Below are positions 1-5,870 of a DNA stretch of 6,659 nucleotides, piece after piece; positions within the stretch are counted from its first letter, which is position 1, and every line of letters starts with the position of its first letter. The notes under the pieces were generated by a model, which had not been told where the DNA came from, made no database searches, and saw nothing but the letters and a program-made list of their open reading frames with translations. Origin of the DNA: Lentimonas sp002292345 (GTDB lineage Bacteria; Verrucomicrobiota; Verrucomicrobiia; Opitutales; Coraliomargaritaceae); NCBI GenBank assembly GCA_964187655.1, contig CAXLMP010000032.1, forward strand, positions 1-6,659, in the 5' to 3' direction. The position numbers and the translations under genes were made by a program.

Positions 1-165
1 TCGGGGCGACAGGATTGCTTCGCCTTCTCGCTGCGCTCGTCGAACCCGAGCTGCGGCTACCGCCGCATCGCCACTACGTGGCTCCTTTCGACGGAACGAA
101 GTGGAGAAGGGGCGCACCTCGTGCGAGTCTGAAAGACCGGCCGGAGGCCGCCAATCCTGTCGCCC
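1..165. repeat. Structured GC-rich element bounded by tRNA-Pro 3'-end copies
   Basis: Positions 4-16 (gggcgacaggatt) and 153-165 (aatcctgtcgccc) form a perfect 13-base inverted repeat. Both copies match the 3' end of the neighbouring tRNA-Pro gene. The interior is packed with short perfect hairpins: 35-39/47-51 (7-base loop), 52-57/62-67 (tgcggc with a 4-base loop), 70-74/78-82 (gccac with a 3-base loop), 113-117/121-125 (cgcac with a 3-base loop) and 139-142/146-149 (ggcc). A longer-range pairing joins 23-29 (ccttctc) to 104-110 (gagaagg). The whole can be drawn as a multibranched fold closed by the terminal repeat. No convincing coding gene is seen in it. It could be a small non-autonomous mobile or REP-like repeat, a structured RNA, or tRNA-locus debris. 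The left limit is uncertain because the window begins inside the first repeat arm. Confidence 0.5.
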
Positions 166-171
166 AGCGAC

Positions 172-203
172 AAAAAAACCCACCTCGCAAGCGAGATGGG
201 TTT
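172..203 (-). terminator. Intrinsic terminator of the tRNA-Pro gene
   Basis: On the minus strand, five bases past the encoded CCA, an 11-base stem with one mismatch or wobble (ACCCATCTCGC against GCGAGGTGGGT, plus-strand 191-201 and 178-188) encloses a 2-base TT loop, in practice 4 bases. It is followed directly by seven T residues (plus-strand a172-178). This is the classic Rho-independent terminator pattern. It is placed so that it would end the tRNA-Pro transcript. Confidence 0.9.
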
Positions 204-207
204 CATT

Positions 208-285
208 TGGTCGGGGCGACAGGATTCGAACCTGCGACCCTCTGCTCCCAAAGCAGATGCGCTAGCCAGGCTGCGCCACGCCCCG
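208..285 (-). tRNA. tRNA-Pro (anticodon UGG), CCA encoded
   Basis: Read on the minus strand, the gene folds into a full cloverleaf. The acceptor stem pairs CGGGGCG (285-279) with CGCCCCG (218-212), and the discriminator is A at 211. The D arm is GCGC/GCGC around AGCCTGGCTA. The anticodon stem pairs TCTGC with GCAGA around the loop TTTGGGA (252-246), with anticodon TGG at 250-248. The T arm GCAGG-TTCGAAT-CCTGT is intact. The CCA tail is encoded at 210-208. UGG reads proline codons, CCA and CCG in particular. The gene stands alone, with its own terminator downstream and the TPR gene running divergently upstream. Its 3' end is copied at 1-16 (direct) and 153-165 (inverted). Confidence 0.97.
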
Positions 286-406
286 TTTCCAAAAGAAGAC
301 GACAAACCATCACAATTTAATACCCTGTCAATGCTGTTTCAAAAAATATTCTCATTATTTTTTGTTCGCGCTTTCAAAAAATTATGACAATCCTGACGTC
401 AAGATA
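286..406. promoter_or_regulatory. A/T-rich divergent promoter region between tRNA-Pro and the TPR gene
   Basis: This 121-base gap is much richer in A+T than its surroundings and must start transcription in both directions. On the minus strand a perfect TTGACA hexamer lies at 331-326, but the hexamer 17 bases further on (GGTTTG) is a poor -10. A TATTAA at 322-317 is a better -10-like element, 25-31 bases from the tRNA 5' end, and it would use TTGAAA at 342-337 with a short 14-base spacer. For the plus-strand operon, TTGTTC (362-367) and TATGAC (383-388) are a weak pair with a 15-base spacer. No single assignment is secure. Confidence 0.3.
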
Positions 407-3265
407 ATGAGGCAAAATCGAACCATAGCCATTCACACCTTTGTAGAACTAGGAATGGTGTCGATTTGCCTCACTCTGTTCCTGCCGACACAGGCATCCG
501 CAGCGACACTTCAGCAGCAATTAGAGCAAGCGATCACGACCTTTGGTAACGGTGATTACACCTCTAGTTATTGGCAATTTGAGAGCATGGAGCTCGATTA
601 TGGCACCGAACCAGAGTTTTTAGCGCGCAATTTTCAGCAAACCATCCTCCCCGTGCGCGGCTATGCTGCACTCATGGCAGATCGTCCCACCGATGCGCTG
701 ATCTACTTCGGCGAGTTGCTCAGCCAATACCAACCACACCCAAGCTTACAGGGTTTCGCACTCTATAATGCTGCGATCGCTCAGTCGCAAACTAATGCGC
801 TGGCGGCGGCGGCGCAGACTTTTCACAATTTTCAGCTGATATTCCCAGGCTCCAACGAAGCCGCACTCGCCCTGCTACAAGAGGCAGATCTGCGCTATGA
901 TATCGGCGAGGTCGCGACTGCCATTGCTCTACTAGAGGCATTTTATGAATCGGAGGCCCCCGAGACGCTGCGTATGCAGGCGCGCCTGAGAGCCCTACAG
1001 ATAGCAAGTGAAACTGACTCGACCGACCGTGCCCGTGAAATCTTATTTGAGTCGGATTGGAATATCGACGCGATGCCGGACATCGCGGTGCTGAGCTTCG
1101 CCGCCCTCGACGCGGGCGACCGTCTACTCAATGCAGGTCACTACAGCGATGCGGTGCGCGCCTACCGGCTAACATTGCCACGCAAGGTTCTGATTGATAA
1201 GCAAAGTGAGCGGCTTGAGCGGGTTAAAAGTGCACTAGCCCAACAATCACTATTTGCCTCCAGCATCTGGAAGAGCCACTCACAACAGCTGGTCGCACGG
1301 CTTACCCGCCAACTCGAATTGCTCGAATACATGAGCGACTACACCCCAGGCCTGTACCTACGTTCAGGCCAAGCCTACTTGCTCGGGCTGCGCTATCGCG
1401 AGGCGATCATCTTGTTTCGCACCGTCGCACAAACTCCCGAGTTTGAATCCGACACCCGTGCCGAAGCCCACTACCGCTGGATATTGTCCTTGAGCGAAGC
1501 GGAAGACTGGCAAGGCGCGCGCGACACCGCGCAGTTATTTCTCAACCAGCACCCGGGCCACAAACTCGCCAACAGCGCCCTCTTCCTAATTGCCCGCGCC
1601 TATCAGAGCGAAGGTCAATTCCTCGAAGCGATCGCGGTACTCGATGATCTCATCACCAACTACCCCAACGATAAGCAGGCCCCTCGCTGGTATTTCACCC
1701 GTGGTTACAACTTAAGTGCGCTGGAGCGACAAAGCACCGCCCGTGACAATTTTGAGACCGCACTCGAGCGCTTCCCCGAGAGTATTCTGGTTGAGCAACT
1801 CAAACTATGGCGCGGCTTAACCTTCTTCTTCGAGCGCGACTACACTGCCAGTTTATACGCTCTCGAAGCACTCAAGAAAAGCAGCAAAAAACATCCGCTG
1901 TATCCGGAAATAAACTACAGGATCGCCAACGTCACGTACGCACAGCGCGATTACGACACAGCGCTCAAAACTGCCGATACCCTAATTAAATCCTTTCCCG
2001 ACCATCACCGCGTGCCAGAAGCCCAGACTCTTCGCGGCGACATCTTCATGGGCCAAGGTGAACTCCTGCAAGCTGCCAATGCCTTTCGTCAAGTGCCGCC
2101 CGACGACGCGCAGCTCTACGACTACGCCATCTTCCAGTCCTCGAAAATTTACAAGGCGCTAGAACGCTACGATCTACTGCGTAAACATCTGCAAGCCTAC
2201 ATCGACAGGGACGAAGCCAACGAACGAACGCGCGTGAGCGAAGCGCTCTACTGGATCGGCTGGTCACTACAGCAGGAAGAACGCGGCACCGAGGCATGCC
2301 CTTTATTTGAACAAGCCCTCACTCGTTTCGGTAACGATCCCAACGCGCGCGCCGTCGGCTCAATCCTTTCCGCTTACGCGGATCTCTATAAACGTCTCGG
2401 CAACACCGACAGCATCCTGCCCACCTTTGACACATGGCTAGAAAACGCCACCGAGCAAAGCCTAGCCCAAGGCGAGCTCACTTGGTTTGCGCGCCTCACA
2501 TTGTTCAAATCCAACCGCCAACGTCGTAGCCTCGGCGACGAACGAGCCGACGCCACCCTTCTCTCGATTCACCGTTTTGTACCGATTGACCAACAAGACG
2601 CCGAGACGCTCGCCAGTGTCGGCCTTGTGTTAATTCAACGCGGCTACGGCTCAGCCGACGATTACTGCGAACAAATCCTGACCGAATATCCGAAGCGCTT
2701 TGAACGTGGTTCTGCTTATTTTGGCAAAGCGCAACTCGCCGCCAATGCTGAACGCCTCACCGAAGCTCGCCGCTGGCTACTACGCTTTCTCGAACAAACA
2801 CCCACGCACCCACTGGCCGCGGACGTGCGCCTGCTCAGTGCCGACATACTTACCCAGCAAGGCATCTACGACGGCGCGCGGGCAGTACTCAACGAGATCC
2901 TACAGATCAAAGCCATGCGCGGCCGCCCGCACGCCCGATCACTCGCGGGGCTTGCACGGATCGAAACCGCGCAGGAAAACCCCGAACGAGCGATCCCCTA
3001 CTGGCAACGTATCTACACCCTCTACCGCGCCTACCCCGAGATCATCATCGATGCCTATTGGCAGAGTGCCCTACTGTTTGAGCAGATCGGCAACAGCACA
3101 GCCGCACGCAACACCCTGCGTGAGTTAGTCAGCGACGAGCGCTTGAAAGACTTCGAGTCCTACGCGCTAGCACAGGCAAAGCTACCCGAGTTGGAAGCCA
3201 TCGTGCAGGCGCAAACCGAGCTCGCTATTCAAGCAGCCTATATTGCAAAAGAGGCACAACCATGA
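407..3265 (+). CDS. Exported TPR-repeat protein (952 aa)
   Basis: This is a large periplasmic or outer-membrane-facing tetratricopeptide-repeat protein, probably a scaffold in an ExbB/TolQ-driven envelope complex. Residues about 1-32 are a Sec signal peptide: a basic MRQNR start, hydrophobic VSICLTLFLP, and likely cleavage after QASA. The rest is almost wholly helical repeats. Clear TPR-like units lie near residues 312-341, 386-419, 422-455, 500-531, 536-562, 612-642, 766-798, 803-832, 840-872 and 880-910. Several end in a turn such as NYPN, RFPE, SFPD or EYPK, as in CpoB/YbgF and BamD-type repeats. No catalytic domain is seen. ATG 407 is chosen because it precedes the basic n-region. A TTG at 362 and ATG 455 are in-frame alternatives, and none has a good ribosome-binding site. 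The stop overlaps the next gene's ATG by four bases, so the two are probably translationally coupled. The partner and cargo are unknown. Confidence 0.88.
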   Translation: MRQNRTIAIHTFVELGMVSICLTLFLPTQASAATLQQQLEQAITTFGNGDYTSSYWQFESMELDYGTEPEFLARNFQQTILPVRGYAALMADRPTDALIYFGELLSQYQPHPSLQGFALYNAAIAQSQTNALAAAAQTFHNFQLIFPGSNEAALALLQEADLRYDIGEVATAIALLEAFYESEAPETLRMQARLRALQIASETDSTDRAREILFESDWNIDAMPDIAVLSFAALDAGDRLLNAGHYSDAVRAYRLTLPRKVLIDKQSERLERVKSALAQQSLFASSIWKSHSQQLVARLTRQLELLEYMSDYTPGLYLRSGQAYLLGLRYREAIILFRTVAQTPEFESDTRAEAHYRWILSLSEAEDWQGARDTAQLFLNQHPGHKLANSALFLIARAYQSEGQFLEAIAVLDDLITNYPNDKQAPRWYFTRGYNLSALERQSTARDNFETALERFPESILVEQLKLWRGLTFFFERDYTASLYALEALKKSSKKHPLYPEINYRIANVTYAQRDYDTALKTADTLIKSFPDHHRVPEAQTLRGDIFMGQGELLQAANAFRQVPPDDAQLYDYAIFQSSKIYKALERYDLLRKHLQAYIDRDEANERTRVSEALYWIGWSLQQEERGTEACPLFEQALTRFGNDPNARAVGSILSAYADLYKRLGNTDSILPTFDTWLENATEQSLAQGELTWFARLTLFKSNRQRRSLGDERADATLLSIHRFVPIDQQDAETLASVGLVLIQRGYGSADDYCEQILTEYPKRFERGSAYFGKAQLAANAERLTEARRWLLRFLEQTPTHPLAADVRLLSADILTQQGIYDGARAVLNEILQIKAMRGRPHARSLAGLARIETAQENPERAIPYWQRIYTLYRAYPEIIIDAYWQSALLFEQIGNSTAARNTLRELVSDERLKDFESYALAQAKLPELEAIVQAQTELAIQAAYIAKEAQP
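3250..3254 (+). promoter_or_regulatory. Ribosome-binding site of the second operon gene
   Basis: AGAGG, preceded by a run of A, lies seven bases before ATG 3262. It sits inside the last codons of the TPR gene. This is the best Shine-Dalgarno match seen in the operon. It supports starting the second gene at 3262, inside an ATGA overlap, rather than at the internal ATG 3388. Confidence 0.65.
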
Positions 3266-4266
3266 GGGTTTTATTCATCTCGAAATCATGGCGCCGTTGC
3301 TTGCAACGGCTTTCCCGCATTCGCTCAGCTCATAACGAGGGCGTTTGCAAGCAACGACGCGACAACAGAATTCATCGATTTATCTTAATGGTATTCCTAC
3401 TGCCTACGATTACCACCGCCGCCATTCCGCCCAACGAACTTGTGCTAATCAATGACGAACTTCATCAACCGATTGCGGTGCATCTAAGGAATGGCCGAAC
3501 AATTCCGGGGCACTCGATCGATGTATCTGGAAATCAAATACAGGTGGCCACCTCTGAAGGCGCTGGTGAAATCATTCACACCTTTAATGTGAATGAAATT
3601 CTCAATTTCACAATACCCGGCGAAAGCTACAAAACGCTGGCAGTTGAATGGATCAATGCCGGCGAATCCGACAATGCCATGGAGTTGCTACAACTACTTT
3701 ATCTGCAACGCGTAAAAATCATACCCCTCCTGCCCGCCACCGAGTCGCACTTCTTCATCTACTACGTCGATCTCATTCTAGAATCCAACAATCCCGCCCG
3801 TGCGATTGCAGTGACTGGTATTTTAAAACCGCAGATCAGCCAGCCAGATGCGCTACGTGCGCTTGAGGACGCCGTGCTCGAAAGCTACAATAGCCTACAA
3901 CTCTACGAAGAAGCACGCCCGCTGACACAAGCATGGCTGGCCGCGCGTGATCCGTACGGCGACTCCGCCCTTGGATATTACACGCGCAGCGCTGATCAAC
4001 TGCGCAGCGAAGACTTCGCTGGTGCACTCGACACCGCGCTTCAACCGATCGTTTTTTCGACGCCGAACCCGCCCGATAAACTAGCTCACTGCTACGCCGC
4101 AGCGATCAGTTCCGCCTTGGGATTGCGAGAACAAGATTATGCGCTAACATTGTATGCAGAGATGCTAGCACGGTCACTGAATTGGCCCAAAACAGACCCA
4201 ACTTTTGACGCACCTTTCAAACAACTCAACGAGCACCTGAAAAAAATAAACCGCGAGACACCCTAG
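3262..4266 (+). CDS. Exported protein of unknown function, beta-domain plus helical repeats (334 aa)
   Basis: I do not recognise this family. An arginine-rich stretch (residues 1-39) precedes a hydrophobic segment (FILMVFLLPTITTAA, residues 40-54) that looks like a signal peptide core, with likely cleavage near residue 54. Residues about 60-120 are predicted beta-strands around VHLRNGRTIPG and GEIIHTFNVNEILNFTIPG, resembling a small SH3- or Sm-like barrel. Residues about 121-330 are amphipathic helices in pairs, probably divergent TPR-like repeats (for example around 128-150, 200-228, 236-262 and 272-306). The ATGA overlap with the TPR gene and the short gap to exbB make it the middle member of a three-gene operon. 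It probably acts in the periplasm with the other two. The N-terminus is odd: the first 42 codons include a 12-base inverted repeat, and ATG 3388 (residue 43) would leave too short a signal sequence. Confidence 0.8.
   Translation: MRVLFISKSWRRCLQRLSRIRSAHNEGVCKQRRDNRIHRFILMVFLLPTITTAAIPPNELVLINDELHQPIAVHLRNGRTIPGHSIDVSGNQIQVATSEGAGEIIHTFNVNEILNFTIPGESYKTLAVEWINAGESDNAMELLQLLYLQRVKIIPLLPATESHFFIYYVDLILESNNPARAIAVTGILKPQISQPDALRALEDAVLESYNSLQLYEEARPLTQAWLAARDPYGDSALGYYTRSADQLRSEDFAGALDTALQPIVFSTPNPPDKLAHCYAAAISSALGLREQDYALTLYAEMLARSLNWPKTDPTFDAPFKQLNEHLKKINRETP
3295..3356. repeat. Inverted repeat inside the start of the second operon gene
   Basis: cgttgcttgcaa (3295-3306) and ttgcaagcaacg (3345-3356) are perfect 12-base inverted copies 38 bases apart. 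The left arm is also part of its own palindrome, gccgttgc/gcaacggc (3293-3300/3303-3310). Either a local hairpin or a longer stem-loop can therefore form in the mRNA just behind the start codon. It could be a REP-like insertion or a translational control hairpin. Confidence 0.55.
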
Positions 4267-4287
4267 CACAACGAGCTTATCTAAACT

Positions 4288-5019
4288 ATGAAACTAAACG
4301 ACTCACTCTGCTTAATACGCGCAAAGCATGCACTACTCAGCCTCGCGCTCACCTCAACCGTGCAGGCTCAAGACGCCGCACCCGAGGTAACCGCTGCCGC
4401 CGAAGACACTATTAATTTATGGGGCTTGATCCAGCAAGGTGGTTGGGCGATGTACCCACTTGGCACTTGTTCGTTAATTATGTTCTTTCTCATCTTTTAT
4501 TCATGGAAAGAAACCACACCGAATAAATTCTTCACCGCTGAGCAATTGAGGACGACCAGCAACGCGCTGGAGAGCGGTAATATCGAGCAAGGCCACAAGC
4601 ACTTACAAAACGGCAGCAACCTCCTAGCGCGCGCACTCTCTCCCGCGCTCAAAAAAATTCATAAAGGCCGCGAAAAGATGGAAAATCTCTTCATCGAAAA
4701 CTTAGAAGCGGAAGAGAACAGCGTCTCGCAATGGGTCACCTACTTAAATGTCGTTGCCTCGGTCGCACCGATGATCGGCCTCCTTGGTACAGTTAGCGGC
4801 ATGATCAGCGCGTTTCAGACAATTGGCCGCGGCGGCATGGGACGACCTGAACTCTTGGCGGGGGATATTGGCGAAGCCCTAATTACGACAGCGACGGGTC
4901 TAGTGATCGGCATCCCAGCAATGATAGCCTATTTTATTCTCCGCAATCGCCTGAACTCAGCGATGATCGCCACAGCCCAAGCCGGCACCGATCTGATTGA
5001 AGCTACGGACAGCGAGTAG
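4288..5019 (+). CDS. exbB: MotA/TolQ/ExbB-family proton channel protein with signal peptide (243 aa)
   Basis: This is the inner-membrane channel subunit of an ExbB-ExbD/TolQ-TolR type motor, which uses the proton gradient to drive work in the envelope. Residues 1-27 look like a cleavable signal peptide ending VQA. Membrane segments are TM1 about 53-73 (MYPLGTCSLIMFFLIFYSW), TM2 about 149-172 and TM3 about 195-217. Between TM1 and TM2 is the expected cytoplasmic helical loop. Family signatures are intact: APMIGLLGTVSGMI in TM2 and GDIGEALITTATGLVIGIP in TM3. These place Thr168, Glu196 and Thr201 at the positions of E. coli ExbB Thr148, Glu176 and Thr181. Its length is close to E. coli ExbB (244 aa). 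It starts 21 bases after the preceding stop without a strong ribosome-binding site, so it is likely cotranscribed. Unusually, no exbD/tolR gene follows. The exact subfamily (ExbB or TolQ) is not resolved. Confidence 0.93.
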   Translation: MKLNDSLCLIRAKHALLSLALTSTVQAQDAAPEVTAAAEDTINLWGLIQQGGWAMYPLGTCSLIMFFLIFYSWKETTPNKFFTAEQLRTTSNALESGNIEQGHKHLQNGSNLLARALSPALKKIHKGREKMENLFIENLEAEENSVSQWVTYLNVVASVAPMIGLLGTVSGMISAFQTIGRGGMGRPELLAGDIGEALITTATGLVIGIPAMIAYFILRNRLNSAMIATAQAGTDLIEATDSE

Positions 5020-5020
5020 G

Positions 5021-5277
5021 CCACGCAAAGGCCAGCGCTGCTCCTCGAAGATCCCTACCAATTCTTTCAAAAACCCTGAGCCTGGCACGCCAAATCTCTT
5101 GGAAAGCTACGGCAGCGACATTTTCTTCAAATTAGCCTATCACATTGATCGACTACAGACAGGACAGGCAAAACCGCTCTCCACGAGCAGTGACGACCGA
5201 CCCAAAGCAGTGGCTATGAGTCTATCAGCACACGTAAGAAGGCGCTAGCCATCCTCGGTGGCAGTGTGGGTGCCTAA
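5021..5277 (+). pseudogene. Possible frameshifted small gene behind exbB
   Basis: One frame is open from within the end of exbB (a TTG at 4997 is the earliest start; TTG 5099 is another) to a stop at 5246-5248. It contains a protein-like stretch (SDIFFKLAYHIDRLQTGQ, then PLSTSSDDRPKAVAM) and then ends abruptly in SLSAHVRRR. A different frame, reached by stepping back one base at 5218, continues as ESISTRKKALAILGGSVGA to a TAA at 5275-5277. That tail is also protein-like. The simplest reading is a small gene broken by a one-base deletion, or a sequencing error. No ATG and no ribosome-binding site are evident at its 5' end. The pattern F-K-L-A...R-L..G..PL....RP.AVAM faintly recalls RNA polymerase omega proteins, but this is a weak impression and not an identification. 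Confidence 0.35.
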
Positions 5278-5361
5278 CACTTTTCAGCACATTTTAGTAA
5301 AACCTCACATTTCGTGCGAAAAAGTTTTGCTTCTGCCGCACGGGTCGGTTTGATCTGACCT
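5278..5361 (+). other. Intergenic leader before the DUF3127 gene
   Basis: This stretch is non-coding. It has small palindromes: tttta-g-taaaa at 5292-5302 and tttcg-tg-cgaaa at 5310-5321. A short stem around 5317-5331 (gcgaaa...ttttgc) is not followed by a T run in the plus direction. The motif ggtc...gacc brackets 5343-5360 just before the start codon. No clear -35/-10 pair, riboswitch or terminator could be assigned. The promoter of the DUF3127 gene is expected here. Confidence 0.3.
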
Positions 5362-5703
5362 ATGCATGAACTATCTGGAACCGTAAAAGTAATTTTCGAG
5401 GAACAAACCTTTGCCAGCGGCTTTAATAAGCGCGAATTCGTCGTCACTGACGAAGCTGACAAATACCCACAGGACATTAAGTTCGAGTGTGTTAAAGATA
5501 AGGTCGAATTGGTCAACAAGCTCAGCGTTGGCGAAAAGGTCAAAGTCACCTTCGACCTTCGAGGTAACGAATATAATGAAAAATATTATGTCAACCTTGC
5601 CGCCTGGAAGATCGAAAGCCTTGGAGCAGCTGGCGCAGCCAGCAGCACTCCGCCAGCCTTCGATCCAGCCGACGAAGTCCTCGACGAAGAGCCACCATTT
5701 TAG
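5362..5703 (+). CDS. DUF3127 domain protein with SSB-like acidic tail (113 aa)
   Basis: This is a small protein of the DUF3127 family, which is widespread in Bacteroidota and Verrucomicrobiota. It is thought to adopt an OB-like beta fold, but its function is not established. Residues 1-86 carry the domain: strands starting ELSGTVKVIFEEQTF, then REFVVTDE, KYPQDIKFEC and the VGEKVKVTFDLRGNEY block, ending in YYVNLAAWKIE. The R-x-x-x-Y...YYV-x-L-x-AWKI pattern is the part I used to recognise it. Residues 87-105 are a flexible Ala/Ser/Pro linker. The last residues, LDEEPPF, closely resemble the DDDIPF tip by which single-stranded DNA-binding proteins dock partner proteins. The ATG lies 84 bases past the broken frame and shows no strong ribosome-binding site. 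It is a single-gene unit closed by the terminator at 5726-5757. A DNA-metabolism role is an inference from the fold and tail. Confidence 0.85.
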   Translation: MHELSGTVKVIFEEQTFASGFNKREFVVTDEADKYPQDIKFECVKDKVELVNKLSVGEKVKVTFDLRGNEYNEKYYVNLAAWKIESLGAAGAASSTPPAFDPADEVLDEEPPF

Positions 5704-5725
5704 TCGCTCAATCACCATTTTCAAC

Positions 5726-5757
5726 AAAAGGCTGCTCATCCACGAGCGGCCTTTTTT
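5726..5757 (+). terminator. Intrinsic terminator after the DUF3127 gene
   Basis: An 11-base stem (aaaggctgctc 5727-5737 with gagcggccttt 5744-5754, one T-G wobble) closes a 6-base loop and runs into a six-T tract (5752-5757). It starts 24 bases after the DUF3127 stop. On the opposite strand the stem is followed by four T residues, so it may also catch transcripts of the convergent transporter gene. Confidence 0.9.
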
Positions 5758-5767
5758 GTGTCAAAAT

Positions 5768-5784
5768 TGGAGGGCAACGCTCCA
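5768..5784 (-). terminator. Weak candidate terminator for the convergent transporter gene
   Basis: A 5-base perfect stem (tggag 5768-5772 with ctcca 5780-5784) has a 7-base loop. On the minus strand it is followed by AATTTT. The stem is short and the T tract poor. It lies 87 bases past the transporter stop. The stronger bidirectional stem at 5727-5754 may do the job instead. Confidence 0.3.
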
Positions 5785-5870
5785 TTATTGCCGCGATAAC
5801 TAAATCAACGAATCTAATGTGAGGCAATGACAGAGCATTACTCTTCAGCTCGTCAGTAAAATTCCAGATG

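Noticed and set aside
1..285. CRISPR array or integron attC interpretation of the repeats at the left edge
   Set aside because: There are no regularly spaced direct repeats with spacers, no Cas or integrase gene, and no attC core pair. The repeats are copies of a tRNA end.
57..305. Minus-strand frame over the tRNA and the repeat
   Set aside because: It reads through the tRNA gene itself (AEGRRFESCRPDQ is a tRNA artefact) and has no protein-like features.
15..320. Open plus-strand frame of about 101 codons with GATGFEPATLCSQSRCASQA
   Set aside because: This is the antisense of the tRNA-Pro gene. The GATGFEPAT-type string is a well-known spurious translation across tRNA genes, and the rest runs through the structured repeat.
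196..387. Open plus-strand frame containing GRQDSNLRPSAPKADALARL
   Set aside because: Another false translation of the tRNA complement. It starts inside the terminator and overlaps the promoter region.
2700..3128. 142-codon plus-strand frame inside the TPR gene
   Set aside because: A shadow frame rich in Arg, Ser, Thr and Pro, as expected for out-of-frame reading of GC-rich DNA. The TPR frame here is clearly coding.
5371..5739. 122-codon minus-strand frame opposite the DUF3127 gene
   Set aside because: The plus-strand frame matches DUF3127. The antisense frame crosses the terminator and shows no family features.
5411..5803. 130-codon plus-strand frame overlapping DUF3127 and its terminator
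   Set aside because: It is out of frame with the recognised protein, runs through the terminator hairpin, and is Ser/Thr/Arg rich without domain structure.
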